Below, in pieces: positions 15,501 through 29,526 of a stretch of 64,000 bases of DNA. Source of the DNA: Neelides folsomi (Eukaryota > Arthropoda > Collembola > Neelipleona > Neelidae); assembly GCA_034687125.1 (NCBI GenBank), contig JAQGBZ010000117.1:62001-126000 (forward strand). Direction: 5' to 3'. The notes below the pieces were generated by a model. The model was not told where the DNA came from, searched no databases, and saw only the letters and a program-made list of their open reading frames with translations. Position numbers and translations under genes: made by a program. The stretch's first letter is position 1. The number at the start of each line of letters is the position of its first letter.

Positions 15501-18500
15501 ACTGCGATGAGGCCCATAGGTAATTGTAATTCTAAAGAGAGTGAATGTTAAACTATTGTCCTCACTTGAGACATGAAATGAATGTCGGGAGTGAATGAGT
15601 GAGAAAGTATTAGCAGATCATTTGTCCACGATTAAACTAGCGGCTCTCAATCTTAATTCTGATTGAGAATGACAAAGTATGGATTTATTAATGCAATACT
15701 AATGATAATTATAATGACAATTATGAATGGACATTGAACCATCCATTATAGTAAATGTCAGTAAATTGTATAACTTGTACATTTTATTACTAATCAACTT
15801 CTGCGTAAAGATGAATTGGACAGAAATGAACTAACATAATGAAATTGGAAAATAAGAGAATTTTATTATTTAAACACGTGGATTGTTTATTCATTTGAGT
15901 CATTTTCATATAACTGTTTCTTTGTAGTATTCTTTCATCCGCATCTCAATTCCCATCTGGGAAGCGTAACAAGAAGCTTTACAGCATAGAATATATAAGT
16001 TGGCCAATTTAATAATTAGTCCATCATTTATGGTTCATCTTCTGTAAACAAGTTTCATTTTTATAATCCTTGTAGCAAATCCACAAGAGTCATAAAAACA
16101 ATTTTATTAGTCCGTGTAAAACGGAACTCAAACTTTTACTTGTTCTTTGGTGCTAATCATGTGCATAAACATGAAATTGTACATTTTACTCCTATCGTAA
16201 TTTTTACAAAGCTGTTTTTATCACAATCAGAGTTGTCAAATCCTTATAGAGAAGTCAAACTTTCTGCACCGTCTACTTTTTATTATGATACGAGCGTTAA
16301 AAATATGCAATAAATGACAAGTTTACACAAAGTGACGTGGAATTGACGCTTGTGATACTCGAGAAGGCAACTAGTGTGGATGAATATTTAATTAACCATT
16401 AGAGATTCTCCACTGAAGTATAAGTGAATGGGATTATGGGTGACTGCAAGGCTATTATTGCAATTTATGCTCAAATTTCTTGTTTTTTTTATTTCATTCC
16501 ACTCGTCCGAGCAAGATGGTAAATGAGTTATTAAGACGACGACTCCACTCCATTAATTCCTCTTGTCCTCTTCTTTCTCTCTCCAAATGTCCAAATGTCC
16601 AATATTGAAATGTCGAGGGTATTTATGATAATTGATAAAGCTACACACTTAGAATTATTCCATCAAATTGTGACTTCAACTTCGCTTCAACTCCCCAACA
16701 ATCCTCCAAGGCATTGAATTGAGAAAGGAGGGAAAATGTCACAAATGAGATATAAATCTCATTCAACAAACGAACTTGAGTACAATTAAAGAGGTATTTA
16801 AAACGCCTTTTCGGAGAACCTTCTCTTTTCATAATAAATAATAATACAACTCTGCGTATTAGCAAATGTGCGAGTCTTTAAATGGAACCCATGTAATTTC
16901 ATTCTCTTGGCTATTTCTGAGCGAGCAGAATTAAAGAGAGATAGGGAAGGTTGTATTGTTACAAGGAGGGATATGGAGATATAAATAATGATGATTTGAA
17001 AAGCATAATCCTAATTGATTGAAAGGTGAACTCATTAGTGAGACGCTGGAGGTTCACGGTCCCCATTTTTCATAATGGAGAAGGTTGGGGAATTTACTGG
17101 ATCAAGGACCGTAAGTAGAAGACCTTAATTATAACTCCTTATTAAATGTAGGTGTGGATCCCGATAAGAACTTTCGAGATTGTAAATGGCAGTTTGCTGT
17201 ACCTAATACCAAGATTAAACTTTTTAATGAATCCGCCTTACATAAAGATACGAATACTCATATACTTACATTCCACCTGGGCTGAGTTTCCTCAATGCAT
17301 TTTTCACTTTAAAGCTCCTTGTATTGGCTCGCCCTGCAACTCCCAATTGAACATTATTAAATAATGGATTTTAAATATTATCTCTTTTAATACACGCCAA
17401 AGGTTTTAAAATTCTGATTCTGATCTTAAACATTTTTCATGGGTTTTAACCTCAGTTAATGGAAAAGGGATCCTTGTGCAACCTGCTTTAAAGACAATTA
17501 ACTTGCTCTCCTCCATTATATGTAATATGTATAAATAATAGGGTAAATGCAGGGGTTCGAGGCTGCTGCACTTACCTAATGAACTTAAAGAACAGGAATT
17601 TAAGAAGGGAATCTATCTATCTGTAATTCCCTCTCTCATTGAATATTGAGATTGAGTGATTTGGTTCGTACGCCCGAGAGGGGAATTGCACTTACTTTAG
17701 ATTTTTATGGATCAAAATTATTGAGTCGTTCGTGAAGAAACACGGGGATGAATTCGCAATAACAGTCCAACTATAATATCTGTACTAACACACGTATTGA
17801 AGAATGCCTTGAAATTAGAAATTATTTTCATGCAAAAGAAAAACTTGATTGGATTTCGTCTCATTTTCTATAAAAGATTGTGGAGGGAAATGGAGCAGAA
17901 TGAATTGCCTACATTTGCATCTCTACACCTTTCTCACACCTAACGTCATCAGCTTTTCCCTTTACACATGCTCTTCATTTCAAACCAATTTGCTCTTTTA
18001 ATAATCTCAATGACAATGACACAGTGGACTAGTCCAGAGTAATTGACCAAACGACTGGTTGAAGCATGAAATATGCATAAAACTACATTAACAATGCCAG
18101 GGTTTGTTATTTATGATTATGATTAATAATGAGGAATTAACAACACGAGCTGGTGAATTTTAACAAATAATTTGGGATTCAGGGAGCGTATGAAGTGGCA
18201 AAAATTTGTACAATTCCGAATGTACATGACTAGGGAGTTCCACGAGGATTATATTACAATGAGAGAAAAAGTTTAAGAGGAAAAGTTAAATGAATTTCCA
18301 AGTTGGAGCGAAAGATCAAAAGATTAACGTTTCAATTAGACATCTTTTTAATTTATGGGGATAGAAGTTCTTCTTGAGTCTCAACATCAACCAAAACAAC
18401 TTCTGTACATTATATATTTCATTAATTATGTATATAATTCTCGAGTATTTATTAATTTCGGTCGGGCATTAGGTGCTTGGCTAAAATAGTGAGGAAACGG

Positions 18501-21500
18501 ATTGCGTTCACCCTGACCAAACAAGTTGGTCTTGGCAAGCAAAGTTTCAACCACGTTGTTTCAAATATTGATGGCGAAGGGTCACGCCATGAATTGTCCA
18601 TTTTTTACAATTTAGTGAATCGTCGCAATAAAATGAATTTGTTGGTTTGGAATTCTATCCCCATCTATGAATAATATAAGCCATATACACAATGGATCGT
18701 AAAGTTAAGGGTTTGTCATATAAAATAATTATTTATGAACCCTTTGAATATCATGAATTATAACAATGGATTTTCAATATTTAAATGCATTAATTATCCT
18801 CACACCTGTAAATTCTGTAAGGTTTTTAATAGAAATCACATCTCATTGGGTGTCCTTCCTTTCTTCGACATTTTGTGCATGCAGATCATTTGAAGTCCTT
18901 CGACTCATCACGCCCTCTCAGCCTCATAAATAATCAATTACTCCTCATGACCATTCGCAAATCTAAATCATCACTTTGATCCAACTGAAGGATCCGGAGA
19001 AAGATGAATAAAAGAGAGAACAATCATAAATTATGATTCTGGGAGAATGAATCACTTCTTATGGGTTGAGTTAATCTCAATCAGGAAAAAAATTCTCCTT
19101 TCTTTTTCCTTCCTCCTACTGTGAATTGATGGCCGATTCAACAACGACACTTTAATTTAATTATAATAATACACTCCCAATTCACACCAGAGTCGTCAGT
19201 GTGAATAGTTGACCCTTGTCTTTGGAATCCCCAATGAGATTCTGCATAGCATTAAGAATGTGCATCTACAGATACTTATGAGACTTCATTTGCATGATGA
19301 GATAATGGGGATCTCCTCCGCTCCCGGAAATCTCAGCTTCTTTCCATTTGGTTATAATAGCATCAGGGATAAGACAATCAGAATATGAGACAATCAGTTA
19401 AATTATACGCCGTCGACTCTTGGAATAATAATTTATCCAACTTCATTTGCAATGCAAGACGAAGAAGAGGCTTGTTAACATGTTGCATTATTAAAGTTTT
19501 TTCTACAACTTCTGTTTAGAATTGATATTAGGTAGCTAAATTAAATTCTTCTTTAGGGCTACAATGAAAACTCACATCGTTTCGTATTCAAATTTGTATA
19601 TTGTAAAGAAATAAAATTATTTGTTCTCCCTTTAACTTTTTACGAAAAACTTTTAATTTTTACAAGATGAGGAAGTTGTCAATACAAATGAGTTTTCTCT
19701 GTGTCAATAGAAATTTGCCAAACATGAAAGGAATTAATGGGAAATAAATTGAGTTGACAGGGATTCATACAGGACGGATTGAATGAGATTTCTCTTCAAG
19801 TCACTTTTAATTGACAAATCCCAAAGATGTATTATTATGTGTTTTGTGTTCGGTGGGGAGTGATGTTAAATAATGATGATTTGGTTATGAAAAGCAGCTT
19901 GCAACTTCATTTGACATCGTTTCATCCTCATTTGACATCCATTCCGTTCATTTGCATTATATGGCCGATTTACGATCCAAATCCTTCCTGCCGTGCGAAG
20001 GGGACATCATTTATCATTTGACAGAGAAGAGACGATGGAGAGTCTTTTGAGCCCTCGTTACTTCCTTGAAGGGCCGGCCGACCACAGTGCGGCTCATCAC
20101 ATCCATATGAGTTGGGCCGTGAGTCTTTGGGGCGGGAGTCTTGCAAAGACCATGTTAATTTATGTTTTGAGAGATGGAACATCCTCGGCACTCAACTTCA
20201 CTTTCCTCGAAACAGACGAGGAAATTTATGACCACCTTTGTGACGTTGAGTGTCTCAAATGCAGATTACAAGTAGAGTCCACACCACCAATGCAGGAGAA
20301 TCCCTTTTGACCCATCGGCTATTTACCCATCCACTCGACTCACAGGTTGGGAAAGAAGATGAGGTGAATAATGGAGTGAATATAATGGAAAGCTTTGAAA
20401 CATTTTTATTCTCAAACTTCAAAAGACTTATGGTGGAAGTCAACTTTGTACACTTGCTTGAGACACAAAAGCTTTCAAATTAATATTATACACATTATTT
20501 TTCACATACTTCCCAATGAAAAATTACCCAAACAATCTGCAGCTTGTCCCAGAGAGTAAAAATACATTAAAGCTCAGCCATTAAGAATAATATATTATTT
20601 AATTCAAACAACTAGACTTTTTTCGTTCCTTATATAGTCAAGCAGAAGATAGATGTAATGGAGAACAATGTGGTTAAAGGGATGAAAGATACGTTTGCGC
20701 AAATGCTCTTAAATGGTATTGATAAATACTCCTCATTTAAGTCATTTAAGGAAGGAGAAAATGAGACGGATGAGCTTTGAAATGGAAACTCTTTCAAAGT
20801 CTCAAAGTGGTTCTTATCCGAAATCCTTTTACTTGCCCATCTTAAAATCTCAATCTCTTCTGTGAGGAAATTGTTGCTCATTCTCTCTCCGTGGATTCCT
20901 TGCATGTCATCCGAGAATCTGCATGAACCACCTGAAGGACCAAATGGGAAAGTGAGGGATGAGACTCTTTTTAATGTCTGGTCATTGAGGGCTGAAAATA
21001 GCCATGAACGCTTCCACACCACTCCTTGAAGAGATAAATGGGGAAGATAGGGAGATCAGATAGGAGGGAAATGAGAAGCACGGGAGACTCCAATTAACTT
21101 ACACTCATCATCAAGTTTAGATGGACATGAGTTTGCAAGAACATTTTTTCCAATACTTTTTTTTCTATTCCAACGACGTGTTTGAGAGTTGCTGGTTTTG
21201 GGCCCTAAGGATTCTCTCACTCACTCCTTCAAATACTTAATCCATCAAATATTGAGTAGATGGAAAATGCAAACAAAGGGCTGTAAGGACATATATCTGA
21301 CAAGGTGTATTAATGAGACCTGTTCACGTGTTCACGAATGAACATTTTAAGACGTGAGGTTGTGGGAAATATTACGGTTTCCTTCTCAATTTCACTTTAT
21401 CTCTTTACAACTCGATGGCCCAACGAACTCAAGATAAGAGATCGGCCGTACTTTGAGTATTTGACTCAACTACGTAATTTTTCCTATCGCACTTATCGTC

Positions 21501-22050
21501 CCATCGATGAAAATATGTAATAAATCACTCATAATTCATAAAGCGGTTATGATTAATTAACAAATGTTTGAAATGAACTACGGTTGAGTCTCAGGGAAAA
21601 TTACATTTTAAGTCTCAAGTTGTTGCAAAGAAAAAGTTGAGAGATATTTGCATAAAATTCTCAAATACGATTCTCGTATCAAGATATTTGTAATATTTAA
21701 CTAATCGTAAATAGATGTAAAAGGGTAAGAGCCATGGAGTGCAACGCGTGTATGTAAATGTGTGTAGTTACGGTATATGCTATCTTGTGTACTTGTACCA
21801 CTTTTACTTTCACACGAACTTATTTAAAACACTTTATGTGTAAGTGTCCCATGATAAAGCTACCGTGTCCTAATTTACTTAAATATTGAAAATGAGTGTT
21901 TCGTGTATTGCAAATATGAACTGTTACACTTTACAAACATTTGATTAATGACAGCGCTATAAAAATGCAAATACTAACAATAAGATAGACATAAAATAAA
22001 ATTTTCCTCATTTTTACCAATAAAATCTAATCATGTTATTTTTTTTCTAG
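15501..22050. other. mostly non-coding stretch upstream of the fibrinogen-domain gene
   Basis: No gene is firmly supported. The most coding-like segment lies at about 20,035-20,310 on the plus strand. It is GC-richer than its surroundings and contains the peptide LETDEEIYDHLCDVECLKC. A 393-base open frame also lies on the minus strand at 20,630-21,022. Neither shows a family signature nor a convincing pair of splice sites. The missing 5' exons of the fibrinogen-domain gene, with its signal peptide, should lie in or before this stretch: the acceptor at 22,050 opens an exon that needs an upstream partner ending in phase 2. Confidence 0.45.
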
Positions 22051-25000
22051 GCCGATCCTCAATTCGCTTGTTATGAAGTTAGAAACACTTTCTTCAAAGC
22101 TCGACCGCCTCAGTGATGTCCAGAACCAGATCCAAAAGTCGTTCGACAATCTGGAGAGTCGCTATTCCCTTTCAGCGACAATGGACGAAGTGCCTCAATG
22201 TGGTCGCCGTGTAGACCGCGTTCTTCGAACTCTCACCCCGCTCGTGTCTCGGGTCGAAGGACTTTGGAACGTTGTGGCAAACTCAAAGGCGGCAACGGCC
22301 AACGCCAATGTTTCTCCTTCCCAGTTCCTTGGAGCTCCTCCGAATGATGTTCTCCTCTCCGAGTCACGGAGACAAGAACGGGCCATCTCGGCAATTAGAT
22401 CCGACTTAAACATTCGAGTAAGTGGGGAAACTCTCTCTCTCTATTTCATTGGCATTAAGGAGATTAAACGCAGTAGCAATTAAAGATAATGTTTACCTAC
22501 ACCTACATTTACCTTATTAGTTTCCTTTTCACATAAAACAACAACAACAACGAGTTTTTTCAAACGGTCAACGAAATTCAAAATCGTTGTTGAAAGTGCA
22601 TAATGTGATGGATTGATGACTGAAAGAATCAGTGTAGGAAAGAGAGAAGCTTCCTCAAACTAGAGCAGATATACCCACTAGGGATATACTTACAGATACT
22701 TCAATTGTTGAGCACGATGTGTCGAGAGCTATGGCGGATTAGTAAATTCTAATCACCTTTGTAGATTTTTCTTTTCTACAACACCTTTCGATCCTTGGTC
22801 TGACCTTTTTATCGACTAATTGACGATCATAGTCTCATCAAGCCTCACTGGTTAATTCCATCTTTATCGTCCTTTCATCCCCTCGTAAAGCTCAGACTTC
22901 CTGTCTCTCGGGAATTTTTCCCTCCACATCCTCTTTTCTACTTGAGAGAAAACGAACCATTTTTACAAATTAACCCCAGGACAAAGTCAGGGAATGTGTT
23001 AAAGGTGTAATTAGCTTGGCTCATTTATACAAACAATACAATGTACAGGTAGTATGATTGCCTTTGAACTTTGCAACCGGACTACTTTGCAAGTCTTAGT
23101 GATAACAATAATACACTCGTAAGTAAATAAATAAATACTGTGTAAGTATTTAAGTATATAATGATGAAGGTGAAAACATCTAGACAAAAGAAGTGGGCCC
23201 TAATCACGTTTTACTCATTCATGTACTCTATATGATGCGTAGTTAATGTAAATTATATTCATAGTTAAAATTTATTAGAAAACGATGACCAAGTCGCTCA
23301 ATTTATGACCATTGTGAAGGATATTAAAACTCATTCCGATGTGAACTTTTGCTAATAAATGGTCAAAATTCTTTGAATACACAATTGCCATTGAGGATGA
23401 AACAGAAAGTTGAATTTAAAAAGATAGGAAACTTGGAATGAGTTAAAGGAATAACCAAAGAGTTCATGAATGGCGATGAGTTGATGAAACTTTCGAAGAG
23501 CCAATTACTTTAATGCATTTACCATACAACTCCAATACAACTCCACATATCAAGAGAATAAATAATAAATATGAATGTTTACAATTTTTTGAGTTCAAAG
23601 AAAAATATCTTAATAAGATTTTATGAATGTTTGAAGAATGAAACAAGTCATTAACTGCTGTTATAATATATGGACTACTATTGTAATGTATAAAGTAAAT
23701 AGTAAAGGAAGATGTGAGACACGCCTTCCTAATCAATTGTGAAAAAAACAAGCTAACTAACGACGATGAAGACGAGAAGAGTCAAGGAAAAAATCTAAAT
23801 TTTTTATTCAATATCATCTTCAAATGATTCCTACAAGATTAACATTTTCATAAAGTTTATAATTTTGCCAACTTTTACTTGTTTACAACTTTTTCATCAA
23901 TCTCATTAAAATTAGAAAAATATTAAAATGATGATTTTGAATAGAAAACTAAATATACCATACATGTATATCATAAATCGTAATATCATTCAAATTGACA
24001 AAATGCAATAATAGTGATTTGTAAAAATATAATTGTTTAATGATGTTCCACCCGTTCCAATGACAAATTCAGCAATTACATTATTTTGCATTATTTATAA
24101 TCGGTTTATTTTATGGGCAATTACCCAAGTGTCTCTTAAAATGCAATTAGAGGTCATTGTTTTAACAGGCTGCAGTTTGTAAAATTACTTTATTATCCCA
24201 ATTACGAATTTGAGGCAGGACCTTAAAGAATAACAAAAGAATTGAATGTACAAACTACAAACTGTTCTGGCCCTGACTCACTTCCGTTTACACCCTCTGA
24301 ACCAAAGGTTCATTTATATTGAACCATTAATAAATAAATATTTCTGCATCAAACATGAAAAAAGTTGATGCAACTTTTGATTTGAGCTTCTTCACCTCCA
24401 CGCACAAGTTTTCATCATTAAAGGCAATAAAAAGATTGTCTAATCTAAATGTAAGCCGAAGTCAAAGACCAACTTTAGAAAAACTTTTCTCAAAACATTC
24501 CGATTCTCAACATTAAAAGAATTCTTTAAGTATAAAAAAGAATAAGGTTAGAGAATTGAAAAGGAATTAAATTAGTTGAAGGATAAAAATGTACGTAGGT
24601 ACACACACATAAGCACACATTCTTTTACGACTATTCGCATGGTTCGCGAAACGGAAAGTAAAAAACTCATTTTGATAATGGGAATTAATATGGGGTCATA
24701 AATCAGACAATTTCTTTTAATGGAAGAAAAAAAGGAACATTAATGTAAGTAAAAAAGGAAATTTGCAAATGAAGTTAATTTTAACCAATTTATGCACAAT
24801 TCCCTTGCTACTTTATCTTTTATGAGGTGAATAAGCGTGTTCAAAAGTTCTTGATGCATAAAACCGAACAATTATCCATCCCCATCCCATAAGATATTAT
24901 GTATTTATTTGATTAAATTAACTTTCATTTTCTCACCTCGCATCACCAATTTAAAAAAACAAGACCAACATGCATAACCACAAGATTAAACTCATTTTCA

Positions 25001-28000
25001 TTAAAAATTTTACTACAGAGTCAACAAATCATGTCGGAGCTTGGAACCGTCGAGCAACAGTTGGATGTTCTCCAAACGAATTTAAGGAAACATCCACCAC
25101 CGCCAACTCCCCTTGATGTCGCAGATCAACTTGTGACCGAAGTTCAAACTCATAATGATGTGACATTGTCCGTTGAAGGAGTCGGACCAACAGTCAACGG
25201 CACCCGGGTTCCCGCCGTTGTCTTCCCATCAGTCAAGAATAAGCCAAGTGGAGCTGATTCGTCTGTCATGGATGGAGCGGATGCATTGCTCACTGGCGTA
25301 ATGACAATTTTTAATTACCATAATATATTTACATTATAAGATCAACATTAGATCGTGTACATCATTGAACGACCATAATTATGTCAATTAACTAGTTTGA
25401 TTTCAAGTAGTTGAAGCGGAATTGTTTGATCTTAATTAATTGTTAAAAAGTGACCAAAGTTAAAAAAATATCAAACATTGTTTAGAAATCTTAATGAGAG
25501 TCAAATAGGGGTCCATAAATTCCTTCCCTTGCTTCACCACTTTTACCCATATAAGAAAGAGAGATGTCAAGCTGTCTGAGAGTTGGACTGACGATGGCGA
25601 ATGTGATGATTGAAGATCAAAGCACTGTGAGTTGATAAAGCCAAAGAGATTCCCACCTGTCTCAATCTCAAAAACGAAATCAACACTGGTTTGGGAAATG
25701 CAAGCGGCCTTTGGTTGAAACAAATGATCTTGCAGAGATGCTTCAACCAAGTTATATTTTAAAGCCCTTTTATCTCTCTGCATATCCTTATAATTATTTA
25801 GTTTAAAGGCAATTGCAATATTGAACCCTTGCACGTTTAATAGTTGCAGAAAAGATATATCTTAAGGAGATCCATCATTATCTTTCTGAAAAGAACATTG
25901 GTAGATATTTGAGATATTAGTGCAATATCTGGTGATGCATGAACATTTGTTTTCTATGTCTGCCTGCAGTGTATTGAGTATATTTACAAAGGAAACATGC
26001 TAAAGACATACCTCATTTTGCATAATCTAATATAGGGAAATATTGTGAGTGGGGAAGGTGCGGTCGGCGAGTTTCCTCGTAGAGTTTCTCCAACCTGTTG
26101 CTCCAACTATTCCTAATCTTATAGAGATGGTCGAAGGATGTGTGTTGAGAGCAGTAGGAGTCGGCCACCTCGTTTCTTCATAGAATAAAAAATGAAGTGT
26201 GGATGAGAGATCAGAGGAGCAATCATGTTTACAATTACTCTCCTTCAAAGACTTGCTAGAAGCGACGGAGGTTCTTATGAGAGCGGACACCTTTGTGTCC
26301 AACCCGGCGACACTTTCTTAACACTTCTTATCTTCCCCTCTTTTTTCCTCTTCAACGTTACAAATCTCCAATTACTTTATACGTACCACATTAAGAACCA
26401 CGAAAAAATCGCTCCACTTTTTTTGTTCAACATTCTACTCCGTTTTGTCATTGCCTTGAAATGGCATCAACCTCACCTGTACCCTTGCTGCTCTTTTCCT
26501 CCATTTTATTACTATTACATTCTATTAAGAGTTATCAGAAAAATTTTAATTTATTGACAATTAACTTGAATTTGATCAAATCAGAGTCATAATTTCCATA
26601 ATAAGTATTCAATACAATGATTTAATGAAACAAACATAATTACCTCATATCGAGTTTTTTTAATGTTATTCTCAAAATACTTAAAACGATCAAAGAAAGA
26701 TAAACAATGAAATTAGTACAAACGTATGTAACTCGTACATAAAGAATGGGAAAATGATCAGTTAATTTTGAGTGACATAATTAAATTGACAGAAGGGCTA
26801 ATAACTAAATATTATCAATCGATTGATCATTTATTTCACATAATTGACAAATGAAAAGCTGATCAAAACTTCAAAATCAATTAATGACTATGAAAGTTAT
26901 AATACATATTATAATGGTAGTAATGAAATGTTTAATTTATCTGATTAACCTCAAAACATTGTACGAAAGAATTTATTAAAGCTAGGAATGTTTTAATGAT
27001 TTCTTCAGAATGCTATATAAATGCGAAATGAAAGGTAATTAAGTAGAGCAATTTTTCCATTATTCAATGAAGGAGAAGCAGTTGTGACGTTTGTGTTTAG
27101 AATCCCACTCGAAGGAGGCGGATTCCTTCGTTGGAAGCCTCTCGAAGAAGGATGGATAATGAGTTCAATAAAGATCGAGAAGTGATAATGGTCTACATTT
27201 AATGAGTGGAAGGTGGAGGACGAAGAGGAGTGATTTTTATTATCAATAAAAAGAGTGGTGCAAGGAGTGACATAATTTCTTTATTCACTTGGGCGAGGTC
27301 GGCCGGTGAAGGAGATGAAATAAACTAACACCTGACATTCCTAATAAGTCCAACTCTTTTCGCCGGCATTCTCTCTCTTTTCAATTGATCAAATGGATCA
27401 ATGGAGGAAAATTTGAGGAAAAAATATTCCAATCCTCCTTCACAATCATTTGCATATTAGATGATTTTTACATAATAATCCATTATTCACTGTCCTTTGA
27501 CTCCTTTGATAGCAAATAAAACTTTTACAGTCCCCACCGTCATTGTGTGGATCGAGAGTTATATGACACATTTTTGTATTGAAGAGCGAAATTGAGAGTT
27601 TGCGTGTGGAATTGATTCAGGAGCGAGATTGAACAACTCTTTCAACTTCTCCTAAATTAACGCGGAGCTGAAGCTGGTTATTCAGTTTGGTAACTATTTT
27701 ACTATGTATTTACGACCAATAACAATAACCAATTGGAACTTTGTAAGGCCCCTGTGAACTTTATTCCTTCTTGCTCTATACAAATTCCATCCTCTACTCC
27801 TCAATCACACATTCAATTATTGATTTAATGAAGGAAAGCTCATTGAAGAGTTGCGAATTTTATTAGGCCTTACGCATGTTTGCGTAAATTTCAACATTCC
27901 ATGTGTAAGGAGAACAATGCATAATATATGGTATATTACATACATAATATATGGTATATGATATATTGAATACTGTATCTAGGTATGTAAAATATACAAA

Positions 28001-29526
28001 AAGTTGTACTACAAAAAACTCAGCAGGGAATATGTATTGGCTTCTGGTTCTATATTATTACATCGATTGGAATGAAATTGAGATTTATAATTTAATTATC
28101 TGTAATTTAAACATGAATTTGATTTCCAGTCAGGGCAAGCGGGACTCTCGTGCGTGGAGCTTCTGCAACAAGGTCTCAAGCGGTCAGGACTTTATCATGT
28201 GAGACTCCCCGGTGCGCGATCTTCATTCTGGCAGCTCCTCGTCTACTGTGACCAAGAAGCCGCCGGAGGAGGATGGATGGTAATACCTCATTATTCTTAT
28301 GACTTATCAAATTATCATTAATAACATCTGCCTACAAAAAATGTCATTTGGATTGAATGTGTCATGTGCATGTTTTGAAATTACAAATTGTATAGTATAT
28401 GAATGGTCCTCTCGGCATTAGGTAAACATTTTTTTATCTTAAATACCTTCTTATTACTAACTTATTAACTTACAAACAATTTCGTATCATTAAAAGCTTT
28501 TCATTTTCTTTATCATTATTTTCCCATTCAATTTCCACTCATCTCATCTTTTCAATAAAAATGAAAGGATTGGGAATTGAAAGATTGTAGACGTGAGAAG
28601 TGAACGAGAGGAAGAGAATGAAATATAATGAGTGGAGTAATGAGATTAAATGGGATGTGATTGAAAAGAGGAGAAACATGTGAAAACAATCTTTTTCCAA
28701 TGATAAAAATTTCAAAGTGTTTTATTTTAAAATGAATTAAAGGTGATTCAACGTCGTGCTGATTTTGGGGAGCCAAGAGAAAGTTTCCACAGGAATTGGG
28801 TCGAGTATAGGAGCGGGTTCGGAGATCCAGTCAGGGAGTTGTGGATGGGGAATTTGAATCTCCATCTCCTCACTTCATCTGAAGACCAAATACTTCGAAT
28901 TGAATTGGAGGACTTCGATGGAGAAAAGCGATATGCCGAATATTCAACTTTCCGAGTAACGAACAATCTCCAATTATGACGGATTGATTTATTACAAGCT
29001 CCATTAGCACAATAGGGATCTAATTGCTCAATATTTATGCAACTCCTCAAGGTTGCTTCTGAGACGGACGGTTTTCGCCTTGAGGTCGGCGGATATAGTG
29101 GCGATGCTGGAGATGCCTTGAGCGACCCTTGGTATGGAGCCCATGGCTCTGCCTTTTCGACCCACGATCGAGACAACGATCGGTCTTCCCTCAACTGTGC
29201 CTCAATGCTGAAGGGCGGTTGGTGGTGGAAAAGCTGCGGGAGAGGATTGAACGGTCTTTACTTTGATACCCAACAACCCGACTCTGCACTCGCCAGACAA
29301 GGAATTGTGTGGTTCAGATGGAAGGTAATCAATTAAAATCAAGTTTAATAATCATAATTAACTATATACATTTGGAACAATTGCTAATTATTGTAATTTG
29401 GTAATTATTGTAATTATTATATATTTTTTATGATTTATCAAGGGATGGGATTATACTTTGAGAAGAGCAACAATGATGATCCGACCAAAGAGCTTCCGAC
29501 CCAACAACTTCACCACATTGTACTAA
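22051..29526 (+). CDS. fibrinogen-related protein: coiled coil plus fibrinogen C-terminal domain (5' incomplete)
   Basis: Probably a secreted fibrinogen-related protein of the angiopoietin-like or tachylectin style, whose C-terminal domain usually binds sugars or acetyl groups. Exons: 22051-22417, 25019-25297, 28130-28279, 28743-28955, 29052-29324 and 29443-29526. The internal junctions are all phase 0 with GT-AG introns. Exon 1 encodes heptad-rich sequence (LSSKLDRLSDVQNQIQKSFD). Exon 2 continues it with a Pro-rich linker. The fibrinogen domain begins at SCVELLQQGL in exon 3. Family landmarks follow in order: YCDQ, GGGWMVIQRR, LRIELEDFDG, LEVGGYSGDAGDAL, the calcium-site STHDRDND, the NCASMLKGGWWWKSC pair of cysteines, LNGLYF and WKGWDYTLRRATMMIRP. 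The domain is complete and ends in TAA. The first exon opens at a TTTTTTTCTAG acceptor with the third base of a codon, so at least one upstream exon carrying the start and signal peptide is missing. Ligand and tissue cannot be inferred. Confidence 0.9.

Noticed and set aside
20630-21022. 130-codon minus-strand open frame
   Set aside because: It lacks an ATG near its start, has no splice context and matches no family; its length is within reach of chance in this DNA.
27918-27962. Short direct repeat of CATAATATATGGTATAT
   Set aside because: Two copies of a low-complexity A/T motif; too little to call a functional repeat.
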